Shown one piece after another: positions 13,882 through 29,050 of a stretch of DNA of 64,000 bases; the stretch's first letter is position 1; every line of letters starts with the position of its first letter. This DNA is from Strongylocentrotus purpuratus (taxonomy: Eukaryota > Echinodermata > Echinoidea > Camarodonta > Strongylocentrotidae): positions 5,762,352-5,826,351 of the forward strand of contig NW_022145596.1 of the NCBI RefSeq assembly GCF_000002235.5, written 5' to 3'. The notes beneath the pieces are model-generated. The model ran no database searches. It was not told the origin of the DNA and worked only from the letters and a program-made list of their open reading frames with translations. The translations under genes and the position numbers were made by a program.

Positions 13882-16800
13882 TCACTCTGATCCTATAGAT
13901 GAAAAGAAGAATACCGAGAAGAAAACAGATATGAGACACGTGTTCGTTGTTAAGATTTGCTATGCATGATTACAGAAGGACAGGTAGTACAGATGTATGA
14001 TCATTCACGCAATTCAGTGTGAAGAAAGGGGATTTCGATTATACTGCAACCTTGTTTCCTCACTCCATTTATTTTGACATTGTGCTGTTTCATATTAAGT
14101 TACATAGTCAAGACCCTGTTATATAAAACAATATGCGGACAGGATCAACTTTTATTAATAATATTAATGTTTAAAAGTTGCATACATCTATTAGGCACAC
14201 AAACTATGCAAATATATTCTACTGTGCTGCAAGAGATCCTCATGTGTTTAAACTACAACATTAAGTTAAATGAAAAGATGTACTTTTAATTTTTACTTAT
14301 AAGTACTTCACAGGGTTCATGAAACAGGGCCCATGAAAGCAAGAGGAAGAGGGTCAAAAAAAATCTTCTTGTCTAACCTATCTCTCCAGGGGTGCCTCCA
14401 ATGATACCGTTCTCCACCGGGGCTCCTTCAGGAGCGCTCAAGGCCATAGGGTCTCCAGCCAGCTGAGCTTCTCCTTCTACCATAGTCTCCAGGACTGCCT
14501 GCACTCCATCTGTATTGGTCTGCTCCTTCATCATCTGGTTGTCAAGAGAATTCTGTGAAGATATGGAGAGATAAAAATAATATGCTACACTGCAAATTTG
14601 GATAAAATCAGTTGTCATATAGTAAAAGATGGTGATGTGAAGTTCAGAAATCAGCTCAATGTTTGAAGATTTCACTGCAGCGAAAGGGAAATCGGCCATT
14701 TTGTCACTGTTTTCAAAAACTGAAATACATGCAAATGTCTGAGCACAGTACATACAGTGGATGGCAACACCAGCAACGATTTGTTTAAAACCCAAATTAT
14801 AAGAGGAACTTTACAATAAATATTTCTCACAATAAAGAAATAAAGATCATTGGCATTTGCTGATTTTAAATTTGCTGAAGTCATTTAATAACATTTGGAA
14901 ATCTGCATGACTATTGATTATCTAAACAAGAATACACACCTGTGTAATGACAGTGAGCTTTGGAGGCAGATCATCCACAGTGAGTTCCTCATTGTTGTTC
15001 TCACCCACCGTGGCCTGTGGGGTGGTAGCCTCTGGAGTCTCACTGGACTCTGGAGTCTCCTGGGTCTCCTGGGACTCTGGAGTCTCATTAGTCTCATTGG
15101 ACTCAGGGACTGGAGCCGGAGCTGGATCCTTCTCCAGACTCTCCTGTCTAGAGATGTTCTCCTTCTGACTAGCATCTGATTCCACTGGGATCTCTGTGCT
15201 CATCGTTGTATCATCCTGGAATGGGAGAAGGATGAATGAATTAATGGCAAGGAACCCCAAAACATGATAAGACTTGATGAAAAGAAGTGCACACAATCAA
15301 TAGAAAATTGGATGAGCTATCTGCCTTATGTGAAGGGAGACATGATGGCTCAGTGGTAGAGCATTGGTATCGTACCAATCAGTACCAAGTCCCTTGGAGA
15401 GGACTTAAAGACGTTGGTTCCCTGGTTGCTTACTTACAAGCATACACATGCTATCTTAGCAGTCAGGTAAAATAAAACAAAAACAGCTCAAATGATGACA
15501 ATAAATCGTAACAGATGATGTTATAAGCAGTCAAACAAAGAAACATAATTGTCTAAATTCACATACTCTACCACATCTAATATAAAGATTGTATTTTTAG
15601 TTACCTGAAACCAGAATGTTTGACAGATAACCAGAGATATATGTGGACACAGGAGAATCAAGATGACTCAGTGATAATAAATCAAAGAAAATATGATAAA
15701 CTCACCACACTATCAATTTCTCCATCAGCATTAGCAGCTCCAATGCTTGTGATTGTCTCTTCCACAGCTTCTCCTAGACTGTCAGGGTCATCTTCCTCTT
15801 CACCACTACCAATGCTGAGGAGTGAGAGAAAAATATAAAAAATGCCATGTTACTTGACAACTCAAGCATGATGCTTCAGTCTCTAAGAGAAACGACAGCA
15901 CCAGTTTAAGGAAAGGCACAAATAAATGATCAACCCTACAACTGTGTAATTGAGCCAACATTGTCACATTTTCTCTTTAGTAGAATTTATGACTAAATGT
16001 TATAGAATTTCTGCATTAGAGGTACTAAGATGATTTGATATGCTAGACAAATACAACTCAACTAATCGTTGAAGGCTTCAAATTCCTGTTTTAGCTACAG
16101 CAAGTGTAATATGTGTCTCTGACCTCCAAAATATTGGAGATATTGGTCATGGACAATGAAAAGCCATTTTTAGAAAATAAATTAACCATTTAATGACTTA
16201 CTATGTGACTCCTTTTGATTCACTCATGGACAGCTCAATCTGTAAATGATCCACACCCTGTGGCTCACTGTCTCTGTTTAAAATGAAAGGAAATAAAATA
16301 ACAAACATTATTCGCTAGTTTTCTGTAAATCTGCATAGAGCATGACTACTAGTATGTACATGCCATGTTTACATAACTTTAATACATATTCATTTCAAGT
16401 CTTTTAAAAAGAATGTTTAATTCTACTTTGTTAATATCACTATGATACCCATTCTCCTTTGACAATGTTTCATTTACTGGTATTACATCTTTGCTTTCAA
16501 AATGTCCCTTTAAATGGGTGAACATTAAAGAATAGAACAGCTAATGTGTTTGTTATTGAAACACTCAAGTCATTTATTCCTTGTATTACAAGAATGGAAT
16601 AATAACAAAGAATCACAAATAGTACTCACTCTTCTCTATCACTGATGTCCACTTGTGTAGAAAACATATCATCTCTCGTCTGAAAACACAAACAAATGAA
16701 GTAGATACAGGTAATAATAACATAATCTTGCATATTACTCATACCCAGTACTACAAGTTCTTTAAAATTAAACATGATGTCAGAGGCATACAACTGAAAG

Positions 16801-17503
16801 AAGTAAAATAAAACCAAGTATGGCACAGCTTCCTGGGTATGGTATGCAGTGACTCTTGTGATCAATGATCTTATCAATTAATTATGGTTGGGTTACTGTA
16901 GGGTTCTTGTAATTATATTTGGTTGAGAAATGGTTGAGCCCAGAACACTATGCTAACAGTTACAAGTGTGATCAGAGGATTGATAATATATCATGTTCAC
17001 CTTGTAGAAAGTAAGAAGAGAACAGCTATGTCATACTTTACAAAAACAAAATCATGTAGAATAGAAGGAGATAATGTAGGGGAAAATACGTCAGAAACGA
17101 AAGCAATCAACAGGTAAATAAGAAGAAATTAATTTAAAAGACAGAGTAGGCAAACATGTAGAAGAGATAATAATGTGATTTCAAACAACAGTACAGGGAT
17201 ACAACATTCTGCAAAATGTATTGATTATTTAATCTCATTTTAACAGGGTGGCTTCATCAGCAATATTACCAATATTTTACAAGAGTGCCCTGTAAATCAA
17301 ATGTGCACTTACATTTCCTAGTTCTTCCTCTTCAAACCTAGAAGCTACTGCCATAGCACTCTCTAGTTCATCTTCCATCATAGCTCCTCCACCACCAGAC
17401 CCATCACCACCCTGCTGCTGCTGCTGCCTGCCAGCTGGATGACTCTGCTGCTGCACAGTATCTTCTTCATCGGATGAAGACTCGTCATCAGAACTGCTTT
17501 CTC
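13882..17503 (-). CDS. PCM1 segment E: coding exons 35-41 (residues 2017-2310) and C-terminus
   Basis: Exons: 17503-17313, 16679-16630, 16273-16202, 15814-15706, 15215-14940, 14552-14378, and a last 11-nt coding part 13892-13882. Exon 35 has a short Gln run. Exon 36 encodes VDISDREE and exon 38 YIGSGEEEDD, like human SDISDQEED and NYGSGEDE. Exon 39 is a Glu/Thr/Pro/Ser-rich repeat ending DDLPPKLTVIT, the conserved C-terminal motif (human EDLPLKLTI). Exon 40 ends in phase 1 at a GTTAGA donor. Splicing to 13892 gives a final Gly-Ser-Glu stop; retaining the intron gives Gly then stop. The very last residues are therefore less sure than the rest. Confidence 0.85.
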
Positions 17504-20500
17504 CTGAGATGAATTATGTAAATAGAGTGGCATTGATTTAGAATTGCATCAACTGAATAATAGCATGCCTAATATCCAGCTGATGAGCATATACATTCAT
17601 TATGGAAGTTTTTAACCAAAACATTACTTCAGTTTCACAATCATCACCCCCTGTGTATTTGTAATCTGAACTTGAAACTCTCCAGAAGATATTTTTCAAT
17701 ATTATGGAATATTCTTTGCTTCCGGAGCTCACACTTTAGACAAAGCATCAAATTCAACTCTTTGAAGTAAATGTCAAATCAGTCAAAATGTAATCCCTGA
17801 ACAAAATATAGAGGAGTCCAGAAATCAAATCAATGCCATTGTCAGCACATTGTGTAAATGAAATATCAAAATAAGACACAGAAGTTTCTTGCTTGGAATA
17901 GAAGTTTGGGATGTATAACAAAATCTTGTCTTGAAAAACAAATGTATTGCCTGATCAATCCTCTAAAAGGCTTAAACAGTAAAGCACAAGATTTTATCAT
18001 CAACAATAAAGATAAAAGTTAACATGGACTATTCATTACCTTCTCCAGTAGCTTGATCTTGAGCTGTACCAGTCTCAGTCCCTGTTTCTGTTTGCTCCTC
18101 CTCATCCTCATCATCATCATCTTCATCCTCCTCCTCATCATCGTCGTCATCATCTTCATCTCGTTTGGCTGCTTCTTGTTTGAGTTTGTTACCAGCTGTA
18201 TCAAGGTCCTGCATAAGCCTGAAGAAAGCTAGCTCATTGAAGAGGATCTCAGAGATATCTACCAGCAAGTCCTCTCCACACTCACGCATCCTGAGAGAAA
18301 AGATGGTAAAATCAAATTACATAAGATTTATATTTATGACAAACACCATCATCATCACCATCACCAGAGTCACGACCATAGAACATTAATTTTTTGTTTA
18401 CAAGCTCAGAACAGTGACTTAGGGATTATGCTTTTTACAAACAAATTTTGTAGAAGTGACAACAGTGAAGAGAAAATATGATGCTTTTTACATAATACAA
18501 ACATTTTCCTTAAAATGCTATTCAATGGGATATATAATTGATATCTAACCTTTCAAAAAAAAGTTTATTCACCCACAATACTCAACATGTAACAAAGTAC
18601 TAACCAAATTGAAATATCTACTCTGTATTGTATCTAAATCTAAATCAATGTGTATTGGTAATTATTGACAGATATTAATTTGCTAAATCTTTGACGGCTA
18701 GAGCACTCAACATAGTACCCTGCTAAAATAATCATTGAAAATAAAGTAACTGACTTACTTTCTACCAGAGAACTTAGCCAGAGAGTCTTCCAGGATGGAG
18801 CCCAACTGCCTGTTGAAGAAGCGGACAAACTCCCTGCTTTCATCCTTTTGCCTTGCCAGACCTAGCACCAGACGTCTGATGTAGGCCAGTAGCTGTGGAG
18901 AGCACACATCGTCCATGTGTTCCTTGAGATAGGGAATAACCTCCTGCATGATGCCTTTGATCTGCAGGTCCAGCTGACGGGTGTCAATGCGAGGGTACTG
19001 TTGGGGGCAGAAGAGATAAGAATAAAATTCCTTTGAACTCACAGACTCATTTTAACGGGTGAATGGTTCTACAGCAAATATCAATTGTAAGTACAATTAA
19101 TACATTTTACAGTTGATCACTTTGATAACATGAAAGCATCACTCAAGAGTAAATGAAGTATATATTTTGTGTTCTGCTCCCTCTCTCCCCCCCCCCCCCC
19201 CCAAAAAAAAAAAAAAAAAAAATGAAACTATTCTGGTATGTTTTGATTTTACCACCTCTAAACATTTCATATTATTATCATATAAAAGTTGAAGAGACAA
19301 ACATTTTATGATGAACGCATTGGAAAATATTCCATTGTGCTCTAATACAGTTAATTCAAAAGGTGTATGTAATTAAGAATGCTGTTAAACTCACCGGCAG
19401 GTCAGAGAAGGAGCTTTCACTACCCATGTCTTGAGCTGAGCTATTACTAGTCATATCCGAGGCAGACATAGCACCTCCTTCCTTGGTATTATCTATTGAG
19501 CTGATTCCTGAAGCTGCCTCAACCTCTGCCTTCATCCTCTCGTATTCTCTCATCCGCTGAAACATAATCAGAGTGGATAGTGTATAAAACGACATAATTA
19601 AAATTGTTTATAATAGCTAGACCTCATCAGGTGCATTTTATGACTGAATGAGCATGACTGAGCTATCTTTGTAGTACCACTAATAATAATTTTGTTTACA
19701 GAGGTAAGCCTCATCAGCTTTGATGCTGTTCTTCCTGAATGCCCTACAATTATTATTACCCAAACAATTGCCAGGTACCAATTTACACCTGGGTGGAGAG
19801 TGGCAAAAGTGGATTAATGTCTTCACACAGGACCTCATTGCTGGGCTGGAATTGGAACCCTTAACCCTTGGAATGAAAGTCAAGTGAATGAACGATCGTA
19901 CAACGACAACTCCACATACCACAAAGGCTGTGGGCTTGAAATCCTAGAGTGAAGAAAGGTAGAAGCTTGAAACATACATGTACATGACCATCCCAACAAT
20001 GCAAGTTTTCTTATCTTCAAGTTCAAGTGTGGAACAAAAGTAGGTTTTAAACTCATATACATGTTCCTTACATCTACATATGGTCAACACCTTATACCCT
20101 TTGTCAAAAATGATTTCCCCTCAAAATTCTTACCTTGAGTGCCTTATCAAGATGAATGACAGTGTTCCCCAGGTCTTCATTGGCAAAGCCAAACTCTGCT
20201 CGTCCTAATGATGGAGGTGTGGAGAGTGTACTAGCAGAGTCTACATTCTCAATGTAATCATACTGATCATCTTCCAGTAAGGCATAGGACGACTCGTGGG
20301 GCTTCTGCAGATTAGCACCAAACAGACGCGCCTAGTGTATGAACGACAAGATTTCATGCTTATGATCAAGTAAGTAGTTGTAGTTATAATAGCTACCATT
20401 TTAGTCTGTATGTAAAGCAGTGTTTTCAGTGACAAATGCAGAAGAAAAACTTTTGTTTTGGTTATGGTTATGATTCTTTTACTAGGTTTACTGTTTATGG

Positions 20501-23500
20501 TGGCTGTCCAGACAAACCCACTGGGGTTTTTATACAGCAACCAAATTCCTTCTTTTTTTTTTACTGTCAATATTCTAATGTCAATATTTTACTATTTAAT
20601 AATAATTATGTATAAGTAGTATTTCTTTTATATTCACTGTATGTTGATGTTACTGTTTTTATTATGGTATTGAATAAATACTGAATTGAATTGAACTTAT
20701 TCTATCTTTTAACATAATCTCCTCTTTGAACCCCATCATTTCTACAATTTTGTTTTGGCTTCTCAGGTAATGACACAACTTACATGTAATTTCAGTGCAA
20801 AAAATACAAAATAGCATTTCATAGTTGCACAGAAACAGCTTATTAGAAACCAGACAAAAATGAAGTAAGTTTTGAAAAACATTGCCTTACCTTGATTTCT
20901 TCTTCATCTGATGTAATAAAGCTCTCACTTGGAGTTTGCTCCGATCCTGCAAAGTTCATCCATGCTGGCATTGGCTGTAAACAAAATAGGAAAGATTTAT
21001 AAACTCAATGGCTGAAATATTCAATGTAATTTTTGAATACTTTGTTCATATTACCACAGTAAACATTTGTATGTTACTATTTTCACCACACATTCAAAGA
21101 AATCACGTTGATGACTTAGTTAGTGACTTAATGGGCAATAACTTTTCTGGTATTCTTTATTTTTCAAGATCTACACTATCATGTGGAAATACTAGTGCAT
21201 GGATATAAAACCTGTACATATTATTCAAATATGTCATTGATATAAATTGTATGTAGGTACACCTGTACTGAAAATGTTGAAGACTTACCCTCTCTGATGG
21301 TAGCGTGGGGGCCTCGGATGCTGAAGCGTTTGTGTTGTTGTCATCAGTGAGGTACTTGGAGACAAGGTCTTGCAGGGCGTAAAGCGCCCTCTGTCTGAGG
21401 TAGTCTGTATTGAGCATCTGAAGCTCACGGAACAGCTCAATGAGGAAGTGCGGTCTCGTCTCGTTCTGTGAGATGAGTGATGCCACTTCTGAGTAGATGG
21501 ACTCACGTAGAGCTTCAAAGAGAGAGAACTCACTCCCAGCATCAGACTCACTAAGGGGGTAATAGAGGAAATAAGGAAGTGATATTTGCCGTCATTTTTC
21601 ACAAGTGAAAATCAAAATCTTAAAATAAACCATGTAAGCATTTCAATCACAATGGTGCAAAGCCTAAATTAAAGAACTTTTATTAAAAAGTGTTCGTCTA
21701 ACCATTGCTTTTAGAAATAGAATCACGTTATAATTTCTTTGACACAGCTTGGGTAGAATATGGAGTAGTCTGACAGTAACCTCCATTGCCCCCTTCCTGT
21801 TTTTAAACATTTGTATAAATGTGACATAAAAATAAACTAATTGAACAATTGAAACACTGTATGCATAGCATTTCATATGATATAACCCATCTTCAAACAC
21901 TATATACAAAATGTTGACTTACAGTTCACTTGTCTGTGACATAATTGATCGATCAGTGTCTTGCTGTATCTGTTGCTGCCGCTTCTGTTGCCCTTTGCCC
22001 TTTGACTTTGCTCCATTGTTACCCCTATCACTGTCACCAGGTAGACTAGACATGGACACTGTGCTTGTAATGCTCGCTGTGTCCAGGAAGGCAGTCCCAC
22101 TGATGGAGGAACTCAGACCGGTACCCATCTTGGGTCCTAGAAGCTTGGCCAGACGGGCGCTGGGCTGGGTGGACTGGCTTGATAGCTGTGCTCTGGCTTG
22201 GGATGCACTGCTTGGCATTGGGTGCTTGCCTGTAGAGAAACACAGGGAAACTAAGATTAGCATACATGCCAACATTTGAAAATCAGAAATCTGTACAAAT
22301 TATGCTACTTTAAAAAAAAAGAGGAACAATCCTAACTCTCCTATTCAATACTACAGACAAATTTGTACAGGAAGAGGAACACCTGCATTAAAATGATAAT
22401 TATCTTCTCCCAAAAAGAGGAATGTTCCTCTTTAATCTGAACAGTTGGCATGTATGGATTAGGTTTTAATGTCCTAACAAGTATTTCTTCTGACAGTTGA
22501 AATATTGTTTAACCTTTCAAGAAAATAAAGTGAGACTGACTCAATTGAAAGCTCACATCAAAACTAATCTTACTCTTTGAATGAAATGTGATAAGGATTC
22601 TCATTATGTAATCAAGTACAGACATCATTATTACAGATAACTGAAAGTTCACAATTCAAAATATGGATCTATGTCATGAGCCATAATGTTCAATGTGCCT
22701 GTCAAAGGACTGAGTTCTCCACAAGAATTGGAGAAATAGTTCTTACCTCTTCTGTTGGATGATGTATTTGATCTCTGACTACCCAACTCATCTCGAAGTC
22801 TCCTCTGCTGGTCTCTATAATAATGATTGAAAAAAAGAGGGAAACATCACACATTGTTCAATCACCAAGGTGTATCAATACCATTGTATACAGAAGTCGA
22901 GCAAGAACAAACCTTGCACACAAAATAGACATTGTATGGATTCATATATCATCACAAAAACATGATGGAGTAGTTCCATTTTACACTTTTCATGACTGGT
23001 TTTCATACACCATTGCTCCATCAAGCAATGGAACTGCCAGACACTAATTTAGTGTTGTAATATTGTCCTAGAGTCCCGGTAAAAACCATAAAGATGGCAT
23101 TTGGTAACAATCACCTAGCATTTAAGTCTCACAATCTGCACCCCCCCCCCATGATTAAGACCTATCTTGACTGCACCATTGCAGACTATCCTATCCTGTT
23201 AAGCAAAGTAAGATTAGATGACTTACGTTCTTTTAAGAAGGCTGGTAATATCTAGTGGAGGTACAGCAATCTCTTCCCTCGACTCTGTGGGTTCCCTTGC
23301 CAAAAGATCATTGATGTCTCCAATCCCACTGTCTAGAGTGTACCCTCCCATCATCTTCATCTGCTTGCTGCTTATAGCACCATTCAGGTAGGCAGTTTCA
23401 AACTCATCATCATCGTTGCTGACTTGAGCTGTGTTGGGTGGGACGTGGTAGGAGGCTGCATTACCACCGTACCTCTGCTGAGGGTGAGGGGGCTGGCGGG

Positions 23501-26500
23501 CATAGGGGTTGTAGGTGTCCCTTTGACCAGCAGAGCCACCTTCATTCAGGTTGTTGGAGGCGTAGGGGTTTGCATAGGGTGAGGGGTAGTTGCCTGGACT
23601 CGGTTGAGCAAAGCCAGGTGGGAATGTAGGATTCACGTTGAATGGCATGCCTATTGATGTGTGAAAGAAACAGAAGAATATAAGAAATCTCATACTAGTA
23701 ACTGTTTTGAAATGATCAAGCTCCCTTTCCCCCACCATTCACATACATGCCAACATTTGAAAATCAGAAATCTGTACAAATTATGCTATTTTCAAAAAAA
23801 AGAGGAACAATCCTAACTCTCCTATTCAATACTACAGACAAATTTGTACAGGAAGAGGAACACCTGCATTCAAATGATAATTATCTTCTCCCAAAAAGAG
23901 GAATGTTCCTCTTTAATCTGAACAGTTGGCATGTATGCATTCAACATTAGGATGTAAATCCATACATTCATAGGAGAAACTGAAAACGGAGATTAGATCT
24001 GGGCAGGTTGATGAAAAGGAAAGAGCATAGGCATCATAGTTATCTTTACCTCATCATCTGTTTTAAATCTACATCTTTAGTATATTTGGAAAGGGTCACT
24101 ACTTAACACATGAATCTGTACTTAATCTTAAATAAGAGAAACAGAAAGGTCATATCATGGTAAAACTATAAATTTTGATAATGAAAGATAAGACTGGACT
24201 TACCACGATTATATGGAGGAGGACCGTACATTGCTTCAGGTCCCATACCAGGGGATCTCCCAAAGGATGGGGCCTGACCTGGGTATCCCATGCCCATGGG
24301 TCTGGCTTGATTCCTGTACATAGGTGGGGCATTGTTATTGCTATTGGTATTGGTAGATGCCATGCCGCCTTGGCCTCCTCTTCCTACATCAAAGGAAGCT
24401 TCTGAGTGTCTCTCCTCCAGCTGGCTACGCAGTCCCTGGATCTGATTCTGCTGCTGATAGAGCTGGGTGTAGGCACTGTTCAAGTTTAGCATTAGTTGCT
24501 GGTGCTGCATGCGAAGATCGTAGTTCTGGACAAGGTCATCTAGGTGACCTTCTCCAGGAGGAACAAAGGGGTTGGGAGGTGTGGGGGTGGGCTGTAAACC
24601 ACCATGACCAGCTGTCAATCAAGAACAAAAAATTGGTGAATTTTTGTGCGTGATTAATCAACATCTCAATAGACAGTTCCTCATTCTTACTCTGTAAATA
24701 TCAATTTCTGCATTCCACTATGTTTTCTTATCATTCCAAAAGAAGCCAAACTTCAAACCTCCATAACTTGACCAAATTTCCTTTTTGACACCGAACCTTT
24801 AAAAATGTGATAAAATGTTATTGTGGGAATGTATCATTACAATACTATTTTCAGTTGACTAGATGTTTAAAAATATATACCCTAATTTCGCTAAATAATG
24901 AGTTCCCTTCCTGATAATAGGGATTATACGATTTGAGCTGGTTTACTTGATTCTAGGGATAAGAGAACATACCATTAAGAGATCCTGACAGTAGGTTGCT
25001 CATTGATTGTTGATCTGAGATAAGTGACTGACACATTCCCATGCTGTTAGATAGCTGTCTCTGCAGCTGCCCGATGTGACCTTGTAGAGCCTGGACAGTA
25101 GGGTCATCCATAGAGGGATCTTCATAGCCATCAGACACAAGCTCCTCGGCTGAACGGATGTTCTCCTGCCTACATGTACAGGATGGAACAGAACAAAATG
25201 ATGGAACAATGAAGTTTAAACTTGAGAGTAATCAATTAATTCCATACTCAAACAATGACTTTCATTAAGGGGAGGATGGAAGTGGGTTTGTAGGAACATC
25301 TTTTGAGTTGAAGCCTAACATGATTGTATCATAATTCCTGAATATCAATCTCAATAGACTTTATGAATTCTTAGAGACATTACAATCCATATCTCTAAAT
25401 TCTTGCAACGATCACACCTTTTTATGTTAGGTGGTAAGGTGGATTTTCTTGGGTTTTCCTTGCTTCAAAGACTGATTTAGTGTCTGATATTAATTAAAAT
25501 TTAAGTTACATAAACTTCATTCCAACAAAGATCCTGGTTACCCTAAATAAAAATCCTCTGCAACTTAAGTGTCTCTTACCTGAGATGACTCTGCCTATCT
25601 AAAGCTGAGTTGATGTGCTTAGGATATCTAATACCATGCCTAGCTGCATCCATAGATGATGTCTCACCATCATCTTCCATGGTCACTCTCTTCACTCCTG
25701 GGTAAGGTAGGGCTTTTCTTCTCCTGCTGGGGGGCTTATCGCCCGACTCAATGGTGTACGTATCTGAGGTATCAATACTCTGCTCCTGTATCATATCAAA
25801 CATAAACAATCAAACTTTTTTCACTCACTTTCAAATGGTAATCTCTGTGAAAGCAAATACAATGTAACAAGTTTGTATCCAATCCTACAAAATAGGCAAC
25901 AAAAATATAATTAATTTTGTTAAATCTATGCTTGCATATCATTATTTACAAACTCTTATGCAAGAAAAAAATCTGTATCCTTACCACGACCATAGATGGA
26001 TCATAAATTATAGAATATCAAATCATGAAACTCATGAGTGAATGAACATTAATATCAAGCTACAAAATAACTTGATGAATCACATCTTGTTTCATGAAGA
26101 GCAAAATGAAATGTACAATTACAAATAAAGAGAAATCCAAATACAAAAGACCCACCTCCTCCTCTTCCTCCACCTGTAAGATGCCATCGCTAGGATATCC
26201 ATCTTCTAATCCTTCATCCTCGCTCACCTGCGTTGATCCACCCCATGTGGCAGCTGCTGTGATGTCAGCGCTACGCATACTCAATCTGCCGGCATCAAGC
26301 AATAATTCCCTGTTCAGTTTACAAATGAATAAGAGAGAAAGAGGGGGGGGGGGGAGAGAGAGAAAGGGGAGGGAGAAGGGAAGAGGAGGATAGATAGACC
26401 ACAGAAACAAAAGCAAAAGGAGAGAAAATGCAAAGTTTTATTTTCAATGTATCCCATGCAGCGCCCCACAGACATACCAGTGCAAAGATTTCCAAGTACA

Positions 26501-27373
26501 CACCAAAGAAAGAGCAAAATGACAGAAATAAGATATTTACTACAGGAAAAGAGTAAACTAACAAACTAGCACCAAAATAAATAGGACATTTTCTAAAAAC
26601 TAATTTTTTTTTTCCTATTTTGCTATCACTATTGAGGCATTTCATGCATGGCTCATAAGTAAAAGGTAAAACCATTTCAGTCACAAAGAAAGCACAAAAA
26701 GATAGTTCCTCAGAAACAACAAAAAGCAGCTCACTCAACAAGCTAATGTTTACTCTGCACGATATATCTCTACCATAAAAATAATGATCTTCCTTCTCGA
26801 TCAACAATCATTTTACTACAACATTTTCAAAATAAATAAACGTATTGATCAATATGAATGAATTTTTTTGCTGACTTACTTATTACCATAGCAATAATTA
26901 TCTAAGCTCCTATGTAGATACAGTAAATCAAATTTGTGAAACATCATGGCAGGCAGAAAGGGAAAAAAAATGCCAAAATTGAAAATACAACTACTCAATA
27001 CAGTTCTTCTCTATTTACAGCAGCATCACAATATGATAAACTACATCAACATGCACAGATGCATTCATGAATATATTGCAAGTTTTTACCTGATCATAAT
27101 AGCCATATCTGATCTTAGTCTGGAAGAATCAATATAATAATTGTAGATTTTAATCATTATTTTAAAACGTATACCTCTACACAGCTTCTAGATATGCTAT
27201 AGGGTTTGTTAGTAGCATTTGGATTTCCCAAAATGACATATTAGGAAAAGCGACAATCACCAAGTTCTTTCCCCTTTTACTAGACATTTTTGAAAAAGGG
27301 GTATATTGCACAGAGACATACAAGAAACATTAGAGAGGAGCTTGTTTAATAGAGGTAAGTTGAAAATACAGTG

Positions 27374-27411
<38 letters not shown>

Positions 27412-29019
27412 AGTAGAAAAGAAAGTGAACTTTTTCATATCAATTCAGTAATAGCAAATATAGGAAGTCTATTCAATTCATATTGCTATATTGGATATTT
27501 TCAAGATAGCAATTAACATTTTTCAGGACAAAATGAAATCATCGCTTACAAATTGTATTAACATTCAAACCAGTTAACTTGTTATGTTAATGTTAATTGT
27601 AAGGATGCTTAACTCATTACTAAGGTTGCAGATCTGGTTTTTGCTTACCTGAATAAATCATTGTCATACCCGGCTAAGTCTGTCTGAAGAGGATACTCAG
27701 ATCCATCACGTAACCTCTGTTATCAAATCATAAGAAAAAGCAAATTGTCAACAAAGACATGTTTAAATCTTTGTATTGTTTTTATTGAAAATGGAAATAA
27801 ATAAAATGAATTTGAATTTAAATCATTTTGTACTCATTGATAATAAATTCATTGCTTTAATTTTGTATTTAACATGCCAAAGGTATATTGCTAAGACAAA
27901 GCTAAATACAAATACAGAAATTTCGACTTGCCTTTGATATTCATTAAAGAACATCTATTCAATGAAATTGATTTCTCTAGTTAGACTGAATTATTATAAT
28001 CATCCGTGTACACATACTGATCTAAAATTACCAGGCTGCATGTCTTCTGATCCCTTTTGCGTGTCTCAGACTAGGGGAGTGTTTCACAAAGACCAAGACC
28101 GACTTTAAGTTGGACTTAACTAAGGCAGGCCGTTCATGCCACTGTTTGCTCTCACCATTATGATCTTTAAATATTATTTTTTCCTTCAATTATGAATCAT
28201 CAAAGAATGTAAATTCTGTAGATTTGTGACCATGATTTGTAAGTCCCTTGAGAGACCAATGCCAGTAAATGGTGAGAGCAAACAGTGGCATGAACGGCCT
28301 GCCATAGTTTAGTCTAACTTAAAGTCGATCTTAGTCTTTGTGGAATACTCCCCTGGAGTCTACAATGTATAGCTGCTCTGCATGCTTTCATGTACTTACC
28401 TCTCTGTTCATTTTGACAATGTGTAGTAGGTCAGAGAGCTCACTCTTCTTCTCTCTCAGTTCATCTTGAAGAGCTCGATTTCTCCTCATCTCAGAGTAGA
28501 CTTCCTCACGACTGGGCGTAGCCACAGCTAGAATGGACAAAACAAAAATGAAGGGTAAGACAAAAGGAAGTTATAAATCACCTTGAACTGGTAATTTATG
28601 TTGGACTAGCAAAAGCTGTTACAGCGAGGAAGAATGGCTGTGAGACTAAATAAGGCACAAAGTGGCATATTTGCTTTGGTGCATAATTGCACATAAAGTT
28701 TACTAAATATAGGCACTGTTCCATACAACTAAAGGAACAGAGTGGTAAAATGTAGATCTAACTTTTGTTAAAACATCATTGTTCACGGTAAATGACTACA
28801 TTGCAATACCAATGGTTTCTTTATTACACACTGTGTCAAAGTGAGTCTGATACACTAATAAATGAGAAGTATTAACAATTAAACAATTGGAGCATAAGCA
28901 GCTGGATGCAACAATAGGGAATTTATTATGAAAACTTACATTGGACATTAGTTGATGCATCTCTCTTAGTTGGTGGGATGATGTTTACCGATGTCACCCC
29001 AGGTTTGGCAGGTTGCTAC

Positions 29020-29050
<31 letters not shown>

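Noticed and set aside
15340..15420. Possible tRNA gene
   Set aside because: An A box is present, but the cloverleaf and a proper B box are not; better read as a SINE fragment.
26319..26807. 162-residue minus-strand frame
   Set aside because: Intronic in PCM1, crosses a GA/CT repeat, hydrophobic low-complexity reading, no splice support.
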